In this document: positions 17,263 through 24,444 of the stretch, in pieces
Position numbering within the stretch: position 1 is the first letter of the stretch
Layout: every line of letters begins with the position of its first letter
Assembly: GCF_014353015.1 (NCBI RefSeq)
Contig: NZ_CP060704.1
Coordinates: 4,861,001 to 4,925,000, forward strand
Length of the DNA stretch: 64,000 bases
Direction of reading: 5' to 3'
Source of the DNA: Chitinimonas koreensis
Lineage (GTDB): Bacteria; Pseudomonadota; Gammaproteobacteria; Burkholderiales; Chitinimonadaceae
Notes under the pieces: model-generated
The model's input: the letters and a program-made list of their open reading frames with translations, nothing else
Databases searched by the model: none
What the model was told of the DNA's origin: nothing
Translations under genes and position numbers: made by a program

Positions 17263-17652
17263 ATGAGCATGAAAAAGACGCATCTGCTTGCCGCCCTGTT
17301 GTCGATCGCCGTCTACGCGCAAGACGGCGTTCCCGCCGAAGCCCCCGCAGCACCTAAAGACCCGCTGAGCAGCATCCTGCTGGACGAAACCGCACTGCTC
17401 GGGAAATGCGATTCGCAGGAATTCGTCCGCTGCCTTGGCATCGACAAGTCGGTATGCACGAACGCGATCTCCGCGAGCGTTCAGCTCGAGAACAAGGCGA
17501 TGACCGAAGAATTGGCCGGGAAGGAGCTGACCGAAGCCCAGGTCAATTTCAACCGCGGCAGGATCATGGGCAGGTTCATGATCGATTTCATTGTCAAATC
17601 GAAAACCGATTTCATGAAATTCCAGACCTGCGCCAGCAAATTGAATGGCTGA
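17263..17652 (+). CDS. Small exported hypothetical protein with four cysteines
   Basis: 129 residues (127 from the second ATG at 17269). The basic start MKKTH and hydrophobic LLAALLSIAVYA look like a signal peptide. The mature part has four Cys (GKCDSQEFVRC, SVCTNA, FQTCASK) that could form two disulfides, consistent with a periplasmic protein. Helical, charged middle region (NKAMTEELAGKELTEAQ). No family recognised. Codon use is less GC-biased than the glycan cluster, suggesting a different history. The first ATG has only a weak AGAAAGA ahead of it. Confidence 0.6.
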   Translation: MSMKKTHLLAALLSIAVYAQDGVPAEAPAAPKDPLSSILLDETALLGKCDSQEFVRCLGIDKSVCTNAISASVQLENKAMTEELAGKELTEAQVNFNRGRIMGRFMIDFIVKSKTDFMKFQTCASKLNG

Positions 17653-17747
17653 TTGCGCGATCGGATCCGGTCTAGCCGGGATCCGGCCGGACGACCAGCC
17701 ATCGCCACCCTGTTGCAGGTTATCTGGACATCAATACGGCTGCCCGC

Positions 17748-18176
17748 ATGAATGACATCACGTGGGATGCGATTGTCGCCGCGCTTGCATCCGAGGACCT
17801 GGAGACATGCGTCCAGGCAGTGGAACGCCTTGGCGCGGAAGCCGGGACCGAAGACATTTCGAAACTGCTCGCGCGGCGCGGGAGCGACGACTCTTCGTCA
17901 GGGAAGCGGCGGCATGGCCACTCGCAAAGTTGGCAGGCCCGACGGTCCTTGCCGAGTTGTTTGCCGCATACAACCTCGGCTTCGACGAAGGATTCGATAA
18001 CGATGGCTTCTCTACGGCGTTGATCGGGATTCCCGCGATGCACGGGGTGGAAGCACAGCGAGCCCTGGAGCGTATAGTCGAGTCCGGCCGAGAAGCCCAT
18101 GCGCGGTCATGCGTCATGGTTACTCGAGTTCTGCGATGAAGAACCCAAAGCTGAACGGGAACGGCACCGACGCTAA
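17748..18176 (+). pseudogene. HEAT-like repeat protein, broken by two frameshifts
   Basis: Three consecutive frames together give one sensible 142-residue protein. Frame one (17748 on) reads MNDITWDAIVAALASEDLET ... ISKLLARRG. After adding a base to the GGG run at 17880-17882 it continues ERRLFVREAAAWPLAKLAG, then AELFAAYNLGFDEGFDNDG and RALERIVESGREAHARS. After a compensating change near 18103-18118 it ends WLLEFCDEEPKAERERHRR at a TAA (18174-18176). The total length, 429 nt, is a multiple of three, so the two changes cancel. The helical-pair pattern resembles HEAT/PBS-lyase repeat proteins. It may be a real pseudogene or sequence errors. Confidence 0.6.
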
Positions 18177-18326
18177 CATCGGGGCACCTGCAGGACGGAA
18201 TCATCCGCGGAACCCCACCTGGCTTCGCCTCGCCGCCTTCCTCCGGTATCGCATTCGCAGCGGCGCCGCAGGTATGCTCTGCACAGGCCACCTCCCGCAT
18301 GATTTGCATGCCGCCATTCGCCCTCC

Positions 18327-18623
18327 ATGTCGAAAGTCAGATTCTTGAAAATGCCCGGGTCGCGCCCTGATATTCCGGACCTGCCGATGTGGGTATTCCT
18401 GGCCGGTTTATATTTGATAGCCGGCGGTGGATATTCTCTTTTCACGGGAGAGTGGTTTGCCGGATTCCCCCTGCAGTTCGATCTTTTAGAAGCCATACTT
18501 CCTGCGAAATTCGGAATCTATACCGAAGCATTGGTGGCGATCCTGATGGGTCTCTCCATCTCGGTCCTTCCATTCATCACGAAAAAAACCAATACCGACG
18601 ACGATCGGACAGAAGAAAACTGA
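18327..18623 (+). CDS. Small membrane protein, function unknown
   Basis: 98 residues with two clear hydrophobic segments, MWVFLAGLYLIAGGGYSLF (about 21-39) and ALVAILMGLSISVLPFI (about 68-84), and a polar acidic tail (TDDDRTEEN). Probably an inner-membrane protein with both ends on the same side. No recognised domain. No convincing Shine-Dalgarno precedes the ATG. The surrounding 17-19 kb stretch is noticeably lower in GC and full of damaged small genes. Confidence 0.5.
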   Translation: MSKVRFLKMPGSRPDIPDLPMWVFLAGLYLIAGGGYSLFTGEWFAGFPLQFDLLEAILPAKFGIYTEALVAILMGLSISVLPFITKKTNTDDDRTEEN

Positions 18624-18706
18624 CCATCCCGCACGCCTCGAATGGCAGTCCCTCGAGCAATCATCCGCAGCCTGCCTGAGCACATCGAATAACCGAAAGT
18701 CTCCCA

Positions 18707-19074
18707 ATGTCCGCTCCACCCGAAACCGATCGGCTCTACGCGCTCGCCTCGATTGCCGGCACCGTGATCGGCCTGCTGTTCGGCAGCGCGATGTTCGCCA
18801 CCCACCGGGGCCATCCCATGTCGATGTCCGTCGCGAGCAGCGCGGCGGCCGGCGCGCTGGCAGGCCTAGTGTTGCCAGTAGCCGCGATGGACTTCGTCGA
18901 GGGATCCATCCACTTCTGCTGCTCCTCATTTCGGTCGGATTCGCCCTCCCCCTGGACACCGACATACCGGACGAAGCCGTCACCGATTGGCGGAACCCAG
19001 CCTGGCTGCGCTTCGCGGCTCTTTTCGGCACCGTATTCGCGATGACACGCTGGATATTCTGGCAATGGCTGTGA
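18707..19074 (+). pseudogene. Small three-helix membrane protein gene, frameshifted
   Basis: Frame one from the ATG at 18707 reads MSAPPETDRLYALASIAGTV, then a membrane helix and ALAGLVLPVAAMDFVEG. It would then become unconvincing. Adding one base to the GGG run at 18901-18903 switches to a frame reading GIHPLLLLISVGFALPLDT (another helix), DIPDEAVTDWRNPAWLRFAA and TRWIFWQWL before TGA (19072-19074). The repaired protein would be 122 residues with about four hydrophobic stretches. Function unknown. Confidence 0.6.
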
Positions 19075-19184
19075 GGCCTTGCTTGGCGAGGCATGTACGC
19101 TGGCCGGAAACACGCCGTCCAACAGCCCGGCCCCGAGCTCCCTGAGTACAGCACCCACGATCGGCCCCAATGGAGGACAACCCG

Positions 19185-19679
19185 ATGAAACCCCTGATGA
19201 ACCTCGACGAAGTCGAGTTCGACGACGTCGAAGAGAACGGTTACTACACCTCGAGCCGCGGCCAGATCAGCGATCACATCGGCGCGCGCCAGCTCGGCTA
19301 CAACCTGACCGTGCTGCCGCCGGGCAAGGCCCAGTGCCCCTTCCACAGCCATCACGGCGAGGAGGAGATGTTCCTCATCCTGGAGGGCGAAGGCGAGCTG
19401 CGCTTCGGCGACCGGCGCTACCCGATCCGCCGGCACGACGTGATCGCCTGCCCGACCGGCGGCGCCGAGGTCGCGCACCAGATCATCAATACCGGCACCA
19501 CGACCATGCGCTACCTGGCCTTGTCGACGGTCGCCGAGCTCGAAGCCTGCGAATACCCCGATTCGCAGAAGGTGCTGATCGCCGCCGGCAAGCGCAGCGA
19601 ACGCGGCCTGCGCAAGCTGTTCCGCGCCGAGAACACGGTCGACTACTACGACCGCGAGCGCACCGACGAGCAACAGTGA
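19185..19679 (+). CDS. Cupin-domain protein
   Basis: 164 residues. The upstream ATG at 19170 is rejected because the GGAGGA Shine-Dalgarno (19172-19177) sits inside that extension and is ideally spaced from 19185. The core is a small double-stranded beta-helix with cupin motif 1 CPFHSHHGEEEMFLILEGEG (about 58-77; His-His-Glu metal ligands) and motif 2 around HQIINTGTTTMRYLAL (His ligand). Residues 131-164 form a charged C-terminal tail. Probably a metal-binding sugar-, small-acid- or regulatory cupin. It is followed 25 bp later by a plus-strand gene, possibly in one transcript. Confidence 0.82.
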   Translation: MKPLMNLDEVEFDDVEENGYYTSSRGQISDHIGARQLGYNLTVLPPGKAQCPFHSHHGEEEMFLILEGEGELRFGDRRYPIRRHDVIACPTGGAEVAHQIINTGTTTMRYLALSTVAELEACEYPDSQKVLIAAGKRSERGLRKLFRAENTVDYYDRERTDEQQ

Positions 19680-19704
19680 TGCGGCCCGTACCCGGAAGGA
19701 ATCC

Positions 19705-20493
19705 ATGACGGCGGCGGCGTACCAGGCGCTGAGAAGCAAGGGCTACCGCCTCGCCGGCGGCCTGGACGACCTGCAGCAGCGCGCCTGCGTCTACCACCAC
19801 CTGTACCAGGACTCCGGCCGTCGCAACGTCTTTCCGCTGATCGCGGCCCATGGCGCGCTGTGGGCGGCCGGCTACTTCCGCCGCGGCATGCTGGCCGGCC
19901 AGCTGCTGTCGCTGCAGTACCTGGCCCGCCCCGCGCGGCGGCGGGCGCAGTTGCAGGCGCTGGCCGACTTCGCCGACCGGTTCCGCGACATCAACCGCCG
20001 GGTCTGCGCCGAATCGTATGCGCTGTACCACTACACCAGGCAGTACGGCGCCGGCCCGGTCGGGTCGAGCATGGGGGAGGCCTTCACCGAGGCGCTGCTC
20101 GCCTGCCACGCGTCGAACGCCGGCGGTACGCCGTTCGCACCGGAGCAGCGGGAAGCGCTGTTCCGCGAGTTCTTCCTGTGGGAGCAGGCGCATATCGTCG
20201 CGCCGTCGGTCACCGCCGCCTACGCCGGCTTCCACTGGCCCGCGATCAGGTACCTGGCCTTGCGGCCCACGGTGGAGTTCGCCTATTTCGGCCAGGCCCA
20301 CGGCCTGCCGTTCGCGGATTTCTCGTCGCGGCAGGAGCGGGTCGAGAAAGGGTTGCAGGCCTACCGGCGCGCCGAGGCGGTCGGCCTCGATCGGGTCGAG
20401 CAGGCGCTGCGCGATTACCGGCTCATGCCGCGGGCGTTCTTCCACGATTCGATCGCCTATTATCGGCAGGTGGAGCTGGCGTGCGCAGGCTAG
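19705..20493 (+). CDS. Hypothetical protein, 262 aa
   Basis: Good gene by codon pattern and by a GGAAGGA Shine-Dalgarno directly before the ATG. The protein is soluble and mostly helical, rich in aromatic residues and Arg (ACVYHHLYQDSGRRNVFPLI, RVCAESYALYHYTRQYGAG, AFFHDSIAYYRQVELACAG). No signal peptide, membrane helix or motif that I recognise. The repeated Tyr/His pairs might suggest a metal- or haem-related helical bundle, but that is speculation. Same strand as the cupin gene 25 bp upstream. Confidence 0.7.
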   Translation: MTAAAYQALRSKGYRLAGGLDDLQQRACVYHHLYQDSGRRNVFPLIAAHGALWAAGYFRRGMLAGQLLSLQYLARPARRRAQLQALADFADRFRDINRRVCAESYALYHYTRQYGAGPVGSSMGEAFTEALLACHASNAGGTPFAPEQREALFREFFLWEQAHIVAPSVTAAYAGFHWPAIRYLALRPTVEFAYFGQAHGLPFADFSSRQERVEKGLQAYRRAEAVGLDRVEQALRDYRLMPRAFFHDSIAYYRQVELACAG

Positions 20494-20606
20494 CCGCCTG
20501 ACCCGGCCGGCGGGCGTCTTCCGCCGGCGGTCTGCGCCGCCGGCCGCCCGTCCCGTCCAACATCGGCCGTCGCGGCATCGCCTGCCGTGCGGCCCGGAGA
20601 ATCCCC

Positions 20607-20969
20607 ATGCACCAAGGTTCCTGCCACTGCGGCGCGGTCCGGCTCACCCTGCCGTCGACGCCGGAAGTGGCCACCTCCTGCAACTGCTCGCTGTGCCGCC
20701 GCCTCGGCGGCCCCTGGGTCTATTACGAGTTCGGCACGGTCCACATCGAAGGGCATCCGGAAGCCACCGAGGAATACATCCAGGGCGACCGGACGCTGCG
20801 CACCGTCCGCTGCCGCACCTGCGGCTGCGTGACGCACTGGGAGCCGCTGTCGCCGGCCCCGGGCGCCAAGCACGGCGTCCACCTCGGCAATTTCGATCCC
20901 GCGCTGATCGCTTCGGTCCGGGTTCGCCGCTTCGATGGAGCCGATACATGGACATTCCTCGACGAGTAG
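20607..20969 (+). CDS. GFA-family zinc-binding protein
   Basis: 120 residues, the usual length for the family. Zinc ligands are visible as GSCHCGAVRL (about 4-13), SCNCSLCRRLG (about 24-34) and RCRTCGCVTHWEP (about 68-80), the pattern of glutathione-dependent formaldehyde-activating (GFA) domain proteins. Most members are annotated as S-(hydroxymethyl)glutathione synthase-like or centromere-V-like, although the enzymatic role is disputed. Cytoplasmic. Its last codons overlap a possible alternative start (20948) of the next gene. Confidence 0.85.
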   Translation: MHQGSCHCGAVRLTLPSTPEVATSCNCSLCRRLGGPWVYYEFGTVHIEGHPEATEEYIQGDRTLRTVRCRTCGCVTHWEPLSPAPGAKHGVHLGNFDPALIASVRVRRFDGADTWTFLDE

Positions 20970-21019
20970 TCCGGCACGGCGCCGGATTCGCCACGCCACA
21001 ACGCGCCGTCGTTCCCTCG

Positions 21020-21514
21020 ATGCCCAGGGCGCGCGCCCTGCCCGTCCTGGCCGCCGCGCTGCTGGCGCTGGCCGGGCCGGCCCGCGCGGCGGACATGCAG
21101 GCGTCGTCGCTGGCCTGGCTGGCCGGCTGCTGGGCCGCCGAGCACGGCGAAGCCGGCTCCGGCGAGCACTGGCTGCCGCCGGCCGGCGGCACCTTGCTCG
21201 GCGTCAGCCGGACGGTGCGCAACGGCCAGACCGTGGCGCACGAGTTCATGCAGATCCGCAGCGATGCCGAGGGCCGGCTGGTCTATATCGCGCTGCCGTC
21301 GGGCCAGCGCGAAGCGACCTTCACGGCGACCCTTCTCGATGCGCAGCAGGTGGCGTTCGAGAATCCGGCGCACGACTTCCCGCAGCGCATCGTCTACCGC
21401 CTGCAGCAGCCGGACCGCCTGCTCGCGCGCATCGAAGGCACGCGCAAGGGCATCGCCCGCGCGGTCGACTTCCCGCTGCGGCGCGTACCATGCGAGCCCG
21501 TGGCGGAGCGCTGA
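21020..21514 (+). CDS. Exported DUF6265-like protein
   Basis: 164 residues from the ATG at 21020, giving a standard signal peptide (RALPVLAAALLALAGPARA). An in-frame ATG at 20948 would add 24 residues ahead of it and is less likely. The mature part has the LAWLAGCWAAEH opening, a TLLGVSRTV segment, HEFMQIR, YIALPSGQ and FENPAHDFPQRIVYR, the pattern of the DUF6265 family of secreted beta-barrel (lipocalin-like) proteins. Molecular function unknown. Confidence 0.78.
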   Translation: MPRARALPVLAAALLALAGPARAADMQASSLAWLAGCWAAEHGEAGSGEHWLPPAGGTLLGVSRTVRNGQTVAHEFMQIRSDAEGRLVYIALPSGQREATFTATLLDAQQVAFENPAHDFPQRIVYRLQQPDRLLARIEGTRKGIARAVDFPLRRVPCEPVAER

Positions 21515-21650
21515 CCGGCCGAGGCCCGGCCATCCCGCCGAACGGATGCCGCCTGCGGCCAGCCGATCGGCCGCACACGACCAGTCCGCGACGCCCGGAC
21601 GGAACCCGCAAGGATCGACGCCGCCCCGCCGCGGCGCAGGAGGAAACGCA

Positions 21651-22019
21651 ATGAAGACACCGATCGCCGCCGCACTGCTGGCCGGCCTGCTGGCCCTGCC
21701 CTGCCCCGCCCTGGCCGCGGACATGGTGCCGGGCATGGACAACGTGCCGCTGGCGCCGGGCCTGACCGCGCCGCCCGACGCCGCCCTGGTCTACGACGCG
21801 CCGGGCGGCCGCCAGGTCGAAGCCGAGGCGACCGGCGCGGTCGCGGTGGAACAGGTGCGGGCGTTCTACGCCGCTACCCTGCCGCAACTGGGCTGGACCA
21901 TGGTGACGCCCGCGCGCTACCGGCGCGAGATGATGCAGCTGGACATCACCATCCAGCCCGACCCCATGCGCCGCCAGACGGCCGTGCTGTTCATGCTGAT
22001 GCCGCAGGCCGCGCCGTGA
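21651..22019 (+). CDS. Small exported protein, function unknown
   Basis: 122 residues with a clear Sec signal peptide (MKTPIAAALLAGLLALPCPA, cleavage near LAA-D). A strong AGGAGG Shine-Dalgarno lies 7 nt before the ATG. The mature domain (AVAVEQVRAFYAATLPQLGW, then VTPARYRREMMQLDITI) has the pattern seen in small periplasmic proteins in which a helix precedes a four-strand sheet. No enzymatic motif recognised. Confidence 0.72.
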   Translation: MKTPIAAALLAGLLALPCPALAADMVPGMDNVPLAPGLTAPPDAALVYDAPGGRQVEAEATGAVAVEQVRAFYAATLPQLGWTMVTPARYRREMMQLDITIQPDPMRRQTAVLFMLMPQAAP

Positions 22020-22138
22020 CGACCGTCCCCAGGCGGTCCGCGCCCGCCGATGCCGCGACGCGGCGGGATGCCGTCGCGCCGGCCACGGGCGCTCGCTGCC
22101 CGCCCGATCCACCCGAAGCACAGCAAGGACATGCAGCC

Positions 22139-22504
22139 ATGACATCGACCGGCCCCGGCTTCGCCGTGCTGTACCGCTGGCGGCTGCATGCGGGAATGGA
22201 GCAGGCCTTCGTCGACGCCTGGTCGCGGGTCTCGGCCGATCTGCTGGCCGCCGGCTCGCTCGGCTCGCGCCTGCATCGCGGCCCCGACGGCCTGTGGTAC
22301 AGCTATGCGCAATGGCCGAGCCCACAGGCGCGGTCGCAGGCCTTCGAGCGCGCGCCGATCGACCCCGAGGCGAGCCGCCGGATGCGCGAGGCCATCGCGG
22401 AAAGCCTGCCCGAGATCGTGCTGGAGTCGGTCGCCGATTTCATGGTGCTGCCGGCGAGCACCGGTTGCAGGGCGGCGGCGGGCAAGGTTACGTTCGGTGC
22501 CTAG
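22139..22504 (+). CDS. ABM-like (dimeric alpha-beta barrel) monooxygenase-type protein
   Basis: 121 residues from the ATG at 22139, preceded by AAGGA. The frame is open from 22016 but the extension is low-complexity. The sequence FAVLYRWRLHAGMEQAFVDA ... SLGSRLHRGPDGLWYSYAQW resembles antibiotic-biosynthesis-monooxygenase fold proteins, which are small ferredoxin-like dimers acting on quinones or haem. Actual substrate unknown. Confidence 0.6.
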   Translation: MTSTGPGFAVLYRWRLHAGMEQAFVDAWSRVSADLLAAGSLGSRLHRGPDGLWYSYAQWPSPQARSQAFERAPIDPEASRRMREAIAESLPEIVLESVADFMVLPASTGCRAAAGKVTFGA

Positions 22505-22580
22505 ACAACGGCGGTCCGCGCCGACGTCCATCCCGATCATCCGGCGGCCACCGCCGCAGCCTAACCGAGACCCGCAAGCC

Positions 22581-23126
22581 ATGTCCTTCGTCCCCGCGAC
22601 CTTCTCCGCCCCACGCGAATGGCGGCATCCGCTGTTCCAGCTGCAGGTCCTGGCGCCCATCCACGCCGAGCCCGACTACGAGGCGGTGATGACCAGCGCC
22701 GACGCGATCCGCCATGTATTCGGGCGGGACAGCGACTGGCCCGATCCGCAGATGAGCTTCGAGGAAAACCGCGGCGACCTGGAGCGCCACGAGACCGAAT
22801 TCGAGCAGGACGTCGCCTATGCCTACGCCATGCTCGACCCGGCCGGCGAGCGCTATCTCGGCTGCGTCTACATCCGGCCGATCAAGTCCCGGATCGAGGG
22901 CGATCTGCGCCAGCAGCGCTACCAGGCGCAGACCATCTTCTGGCTGTCGTCGCTGCATGCGCAGATCGACGCGCAGCAGACGCTCGACATCCTGAAGGCC
23001 TGGATCGCGGATGGCTGGCCGTTCGAGCGCGTCGCCTTTCCCGGCCGGGAGATCGATTGGCCGACCTGGGAAGCCATGGCGCGGGACGCGACGCTGGCCG
23101 AGCCGGCCGCCGCGGAACCGCGCTGA
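22581..23126 (+). CDS. GNAT-like acetyltransferase
   Basis: 181 residues. The order of elements, FQLQVLAPIHAEPDYEAVMT, then FEENRGDLERHETEFEQDVA, YAMLDPAGERYLGCVYIRP and a helical C-terminus, fits a GNAT N-acetyltransferase. The pyrophosphate-binding Q/R-x-x-G-x-G/A loop is not obvious; SRIEGDLRQQRYQAQ occupies its place. The assignment is therefore moderate. Converges with the minus-strand gene 23145-24206, leaving an 18-bp gap. Confidence 0.5.
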   Translation: MSFVPATFSAPREWRHPLFQLQVLAPIHAEPDYEAVMTSADAIRHVFGRDSDWPDPQMSFEENRGDLERHETEFEQDVAYAYAMLDPAGERYLGCVYIRPIKSRIEGDLRQQRYQAQTIFWLSSLHAQIDAQQTLDILKAWIADGWPFERVAFPGREIDWPTWEAMARDATLAEPAAAEPR

Positions 23127-23144
23127 AGCGAGCGTCGCCGCCCG

Positions 23145-24206
23145 CTACGCCGACGCCAGTTCGCCCACGCCCCGCAATTCCGCCACCACGCCCAGAAAGC
23201 GCCGCGCCACCGCCTCGCAGCCGTATTCCGCCCTCACCCACTCGCGTCCCGCCGCCGCGATGGCGGCCGCCAGCGCCGGCTCGTCCGCCAGCCGCTCGAC
23301 GCATTCGGCCGGCCGGGCGAAATCGACCGGCACGTAGTGGCGCCACGGCTGCGGCGCCACCGGCAGGGCGAAGCCGTATTGCTCGACGTCGAGCATGAAG
23401 GTGAGGCAGCCGGCCGCCAGCGATTCCCACAGCCGCCAGCTGTCCCAGCGCAGGATCACCGGGTCGTGCACGAAGGTGTAGTGCGAAAAGATCGCCTCGT
23501 GGCGCGGGTCGCGGAATTCCTTGTGTTTCAACAGGTTGGAGAAGAATTCGCCGCCGTAGGCCAGGCAGCCGAACGAGTGCTTGAGCCGTTCGAAATAGTC
23601 GTGGTGATGGTGATGCTTGACCGCCGGCGCGTTGTCGCTCGACAGCGTCTCGTCGACCCGGTAGCGCGCCTTGAGGTGCGGCAGCAGCGCGAGGTCGAGC
23701 GCGTTGCGCACGCCCTGGCGCAGCGAGGGACGGAAGTTGCGCAGGATCACCGCCTCGCGCGCCTCGAACGGCGGCACCTCGGCGGTCAGCGCCTCGACCT
23801 GGGGCGACAGGCCGAAGGCCCAGGGGATGCGGCGGCCGGCCATCTGCAGCCAGCGGCTCTCGTGGGTCATCAGCGCCGGCACGCCGGCCGGCGGGAAGAT
23901 GGTGTTGTTGGCGTCCGACATGCTGAGGATCAGCCGCGGCCCGTCGAACTGCTCGACCAGCCGCAGGTAGTCGGGCCCGCACTGCTCATTGGTCAGCACG
24001 AACACGTAGAGCCACGGGCCGCGCTCGTGCACGCTGCGGGTCTGGAACAGCGCCGGCACCACCAGGTTGCTGTAGACCGGCACGCCGAGCCGGGCCAGGC
24101 CGCTGGCCAGCGCCTCGGCGCAATGGGCGAACGGCGTGAGCGCGCGCTCGTGGAAGTAGAAATAGACGCCTTCGTAGCCGTCCAGCCGGGTTTCGGTCGC
24201 GTTCAA
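23145..24206 (-). CDS. Glycosyltransferase-like protein (exostosin/CgeB-type), TTG start
   Basis: 353 residues from a TTG at 24204-24206, with GGAG 10 nt upstream. No ATG fits, and the frame extending to 24344 only reads a dispersed repeat. The N-terminal Rossmann-like half begins GVYFYFHERALTPFAHCAEA. The C-terminal half has CLAYGGEFFSNLLKHKEF, then HYTFVHDPVILRWDSWRLWE and SLAAGCLTFMLDVEQYGFAL, the Glu-x(n)-Gly arrangement of GT-B enzymes that bind nucleotide sugars. A run of five His (about residue 194) lies in a loop. It sits just downstream of the two GT41 genes on the same strand and probably belongs to the same glycosylation unit. Confidence 0.65.
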   Translation of the reverse strand: MNATETRLDGYEGVYFYFHERALTPFAHCAEALASGLARLGVPVYSNLVVPALFQTRSVHERGPWLYVFVLTNEQCGPDYLRLVEQFDGPRLILSMSDANNTIFPPAGVPALMTHESRWLQMAGRRIPWAFGLSPQVEALTAEVPPFEAREAVILRNFRPSLRQGVRNALDLALLPHLKARYRVDETLSSDNAPAVKHHHHHDYFERLKHSFGCLAYGGEFFSNLLKHKEFRDPRHEAIFSHYTFVHDPVILRWDSWRLWESLAAGCLTFMLDVEQYGFALPVAPQPWRHYVPVDFARPAECVERLADEPALAAAIAAAGREWVRAEYGCEAVARRFLGVVAELRGVGELASA

Positions 24207-24280
24207 GGTGTTCGTTCTCCGAGTCGATCCATCTGCTGCTGCCGCGAATGTCCATCGCGAGGGACGGCGGGCGCGCATGG

Positions 24281-24305
24281 CAGGTCGGAATTCATTCCGA
24301 CCTAC
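24281..24305. repeat. Dispersed palindromic repeat, family B (half unit)
   Basis: caggtcggaattcattccgacctac, a single perfect palindromic arm. Confidence 0.65.
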
Positions 24306-24344
24306 AACGGCATGCAAGCCTTCCACTGCGAGGCTGCGCGCCAC

Positions 24345-24412
24345 CTAGGTCGGGCTTTACGCCCGACGGCGCCCTCGGCCGGCGGCGCTGTCGGGCGTAA
24401 AGCCCGACCTGC
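24345..24412. repeat. Dispersed palindromic repeat, family B
   Basis: taggtcgggctttacgcccg ... tcgggcgtaaagcccgacct; inverted pair separated by a gccggcggcgct linker. The two family B elements fill most of the gap 24207-24444. Confidence 0.75.
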
Positions 24413-24444
24413 ATTCGGCCCCCGCAGCCGAGACGTCATCGCCA

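Noticed and set aside
17655..17692. Terminator after the four-Cys protein
   Set aside because: The ggatccgg palindromes do not form one clean hairpin with a T tract.
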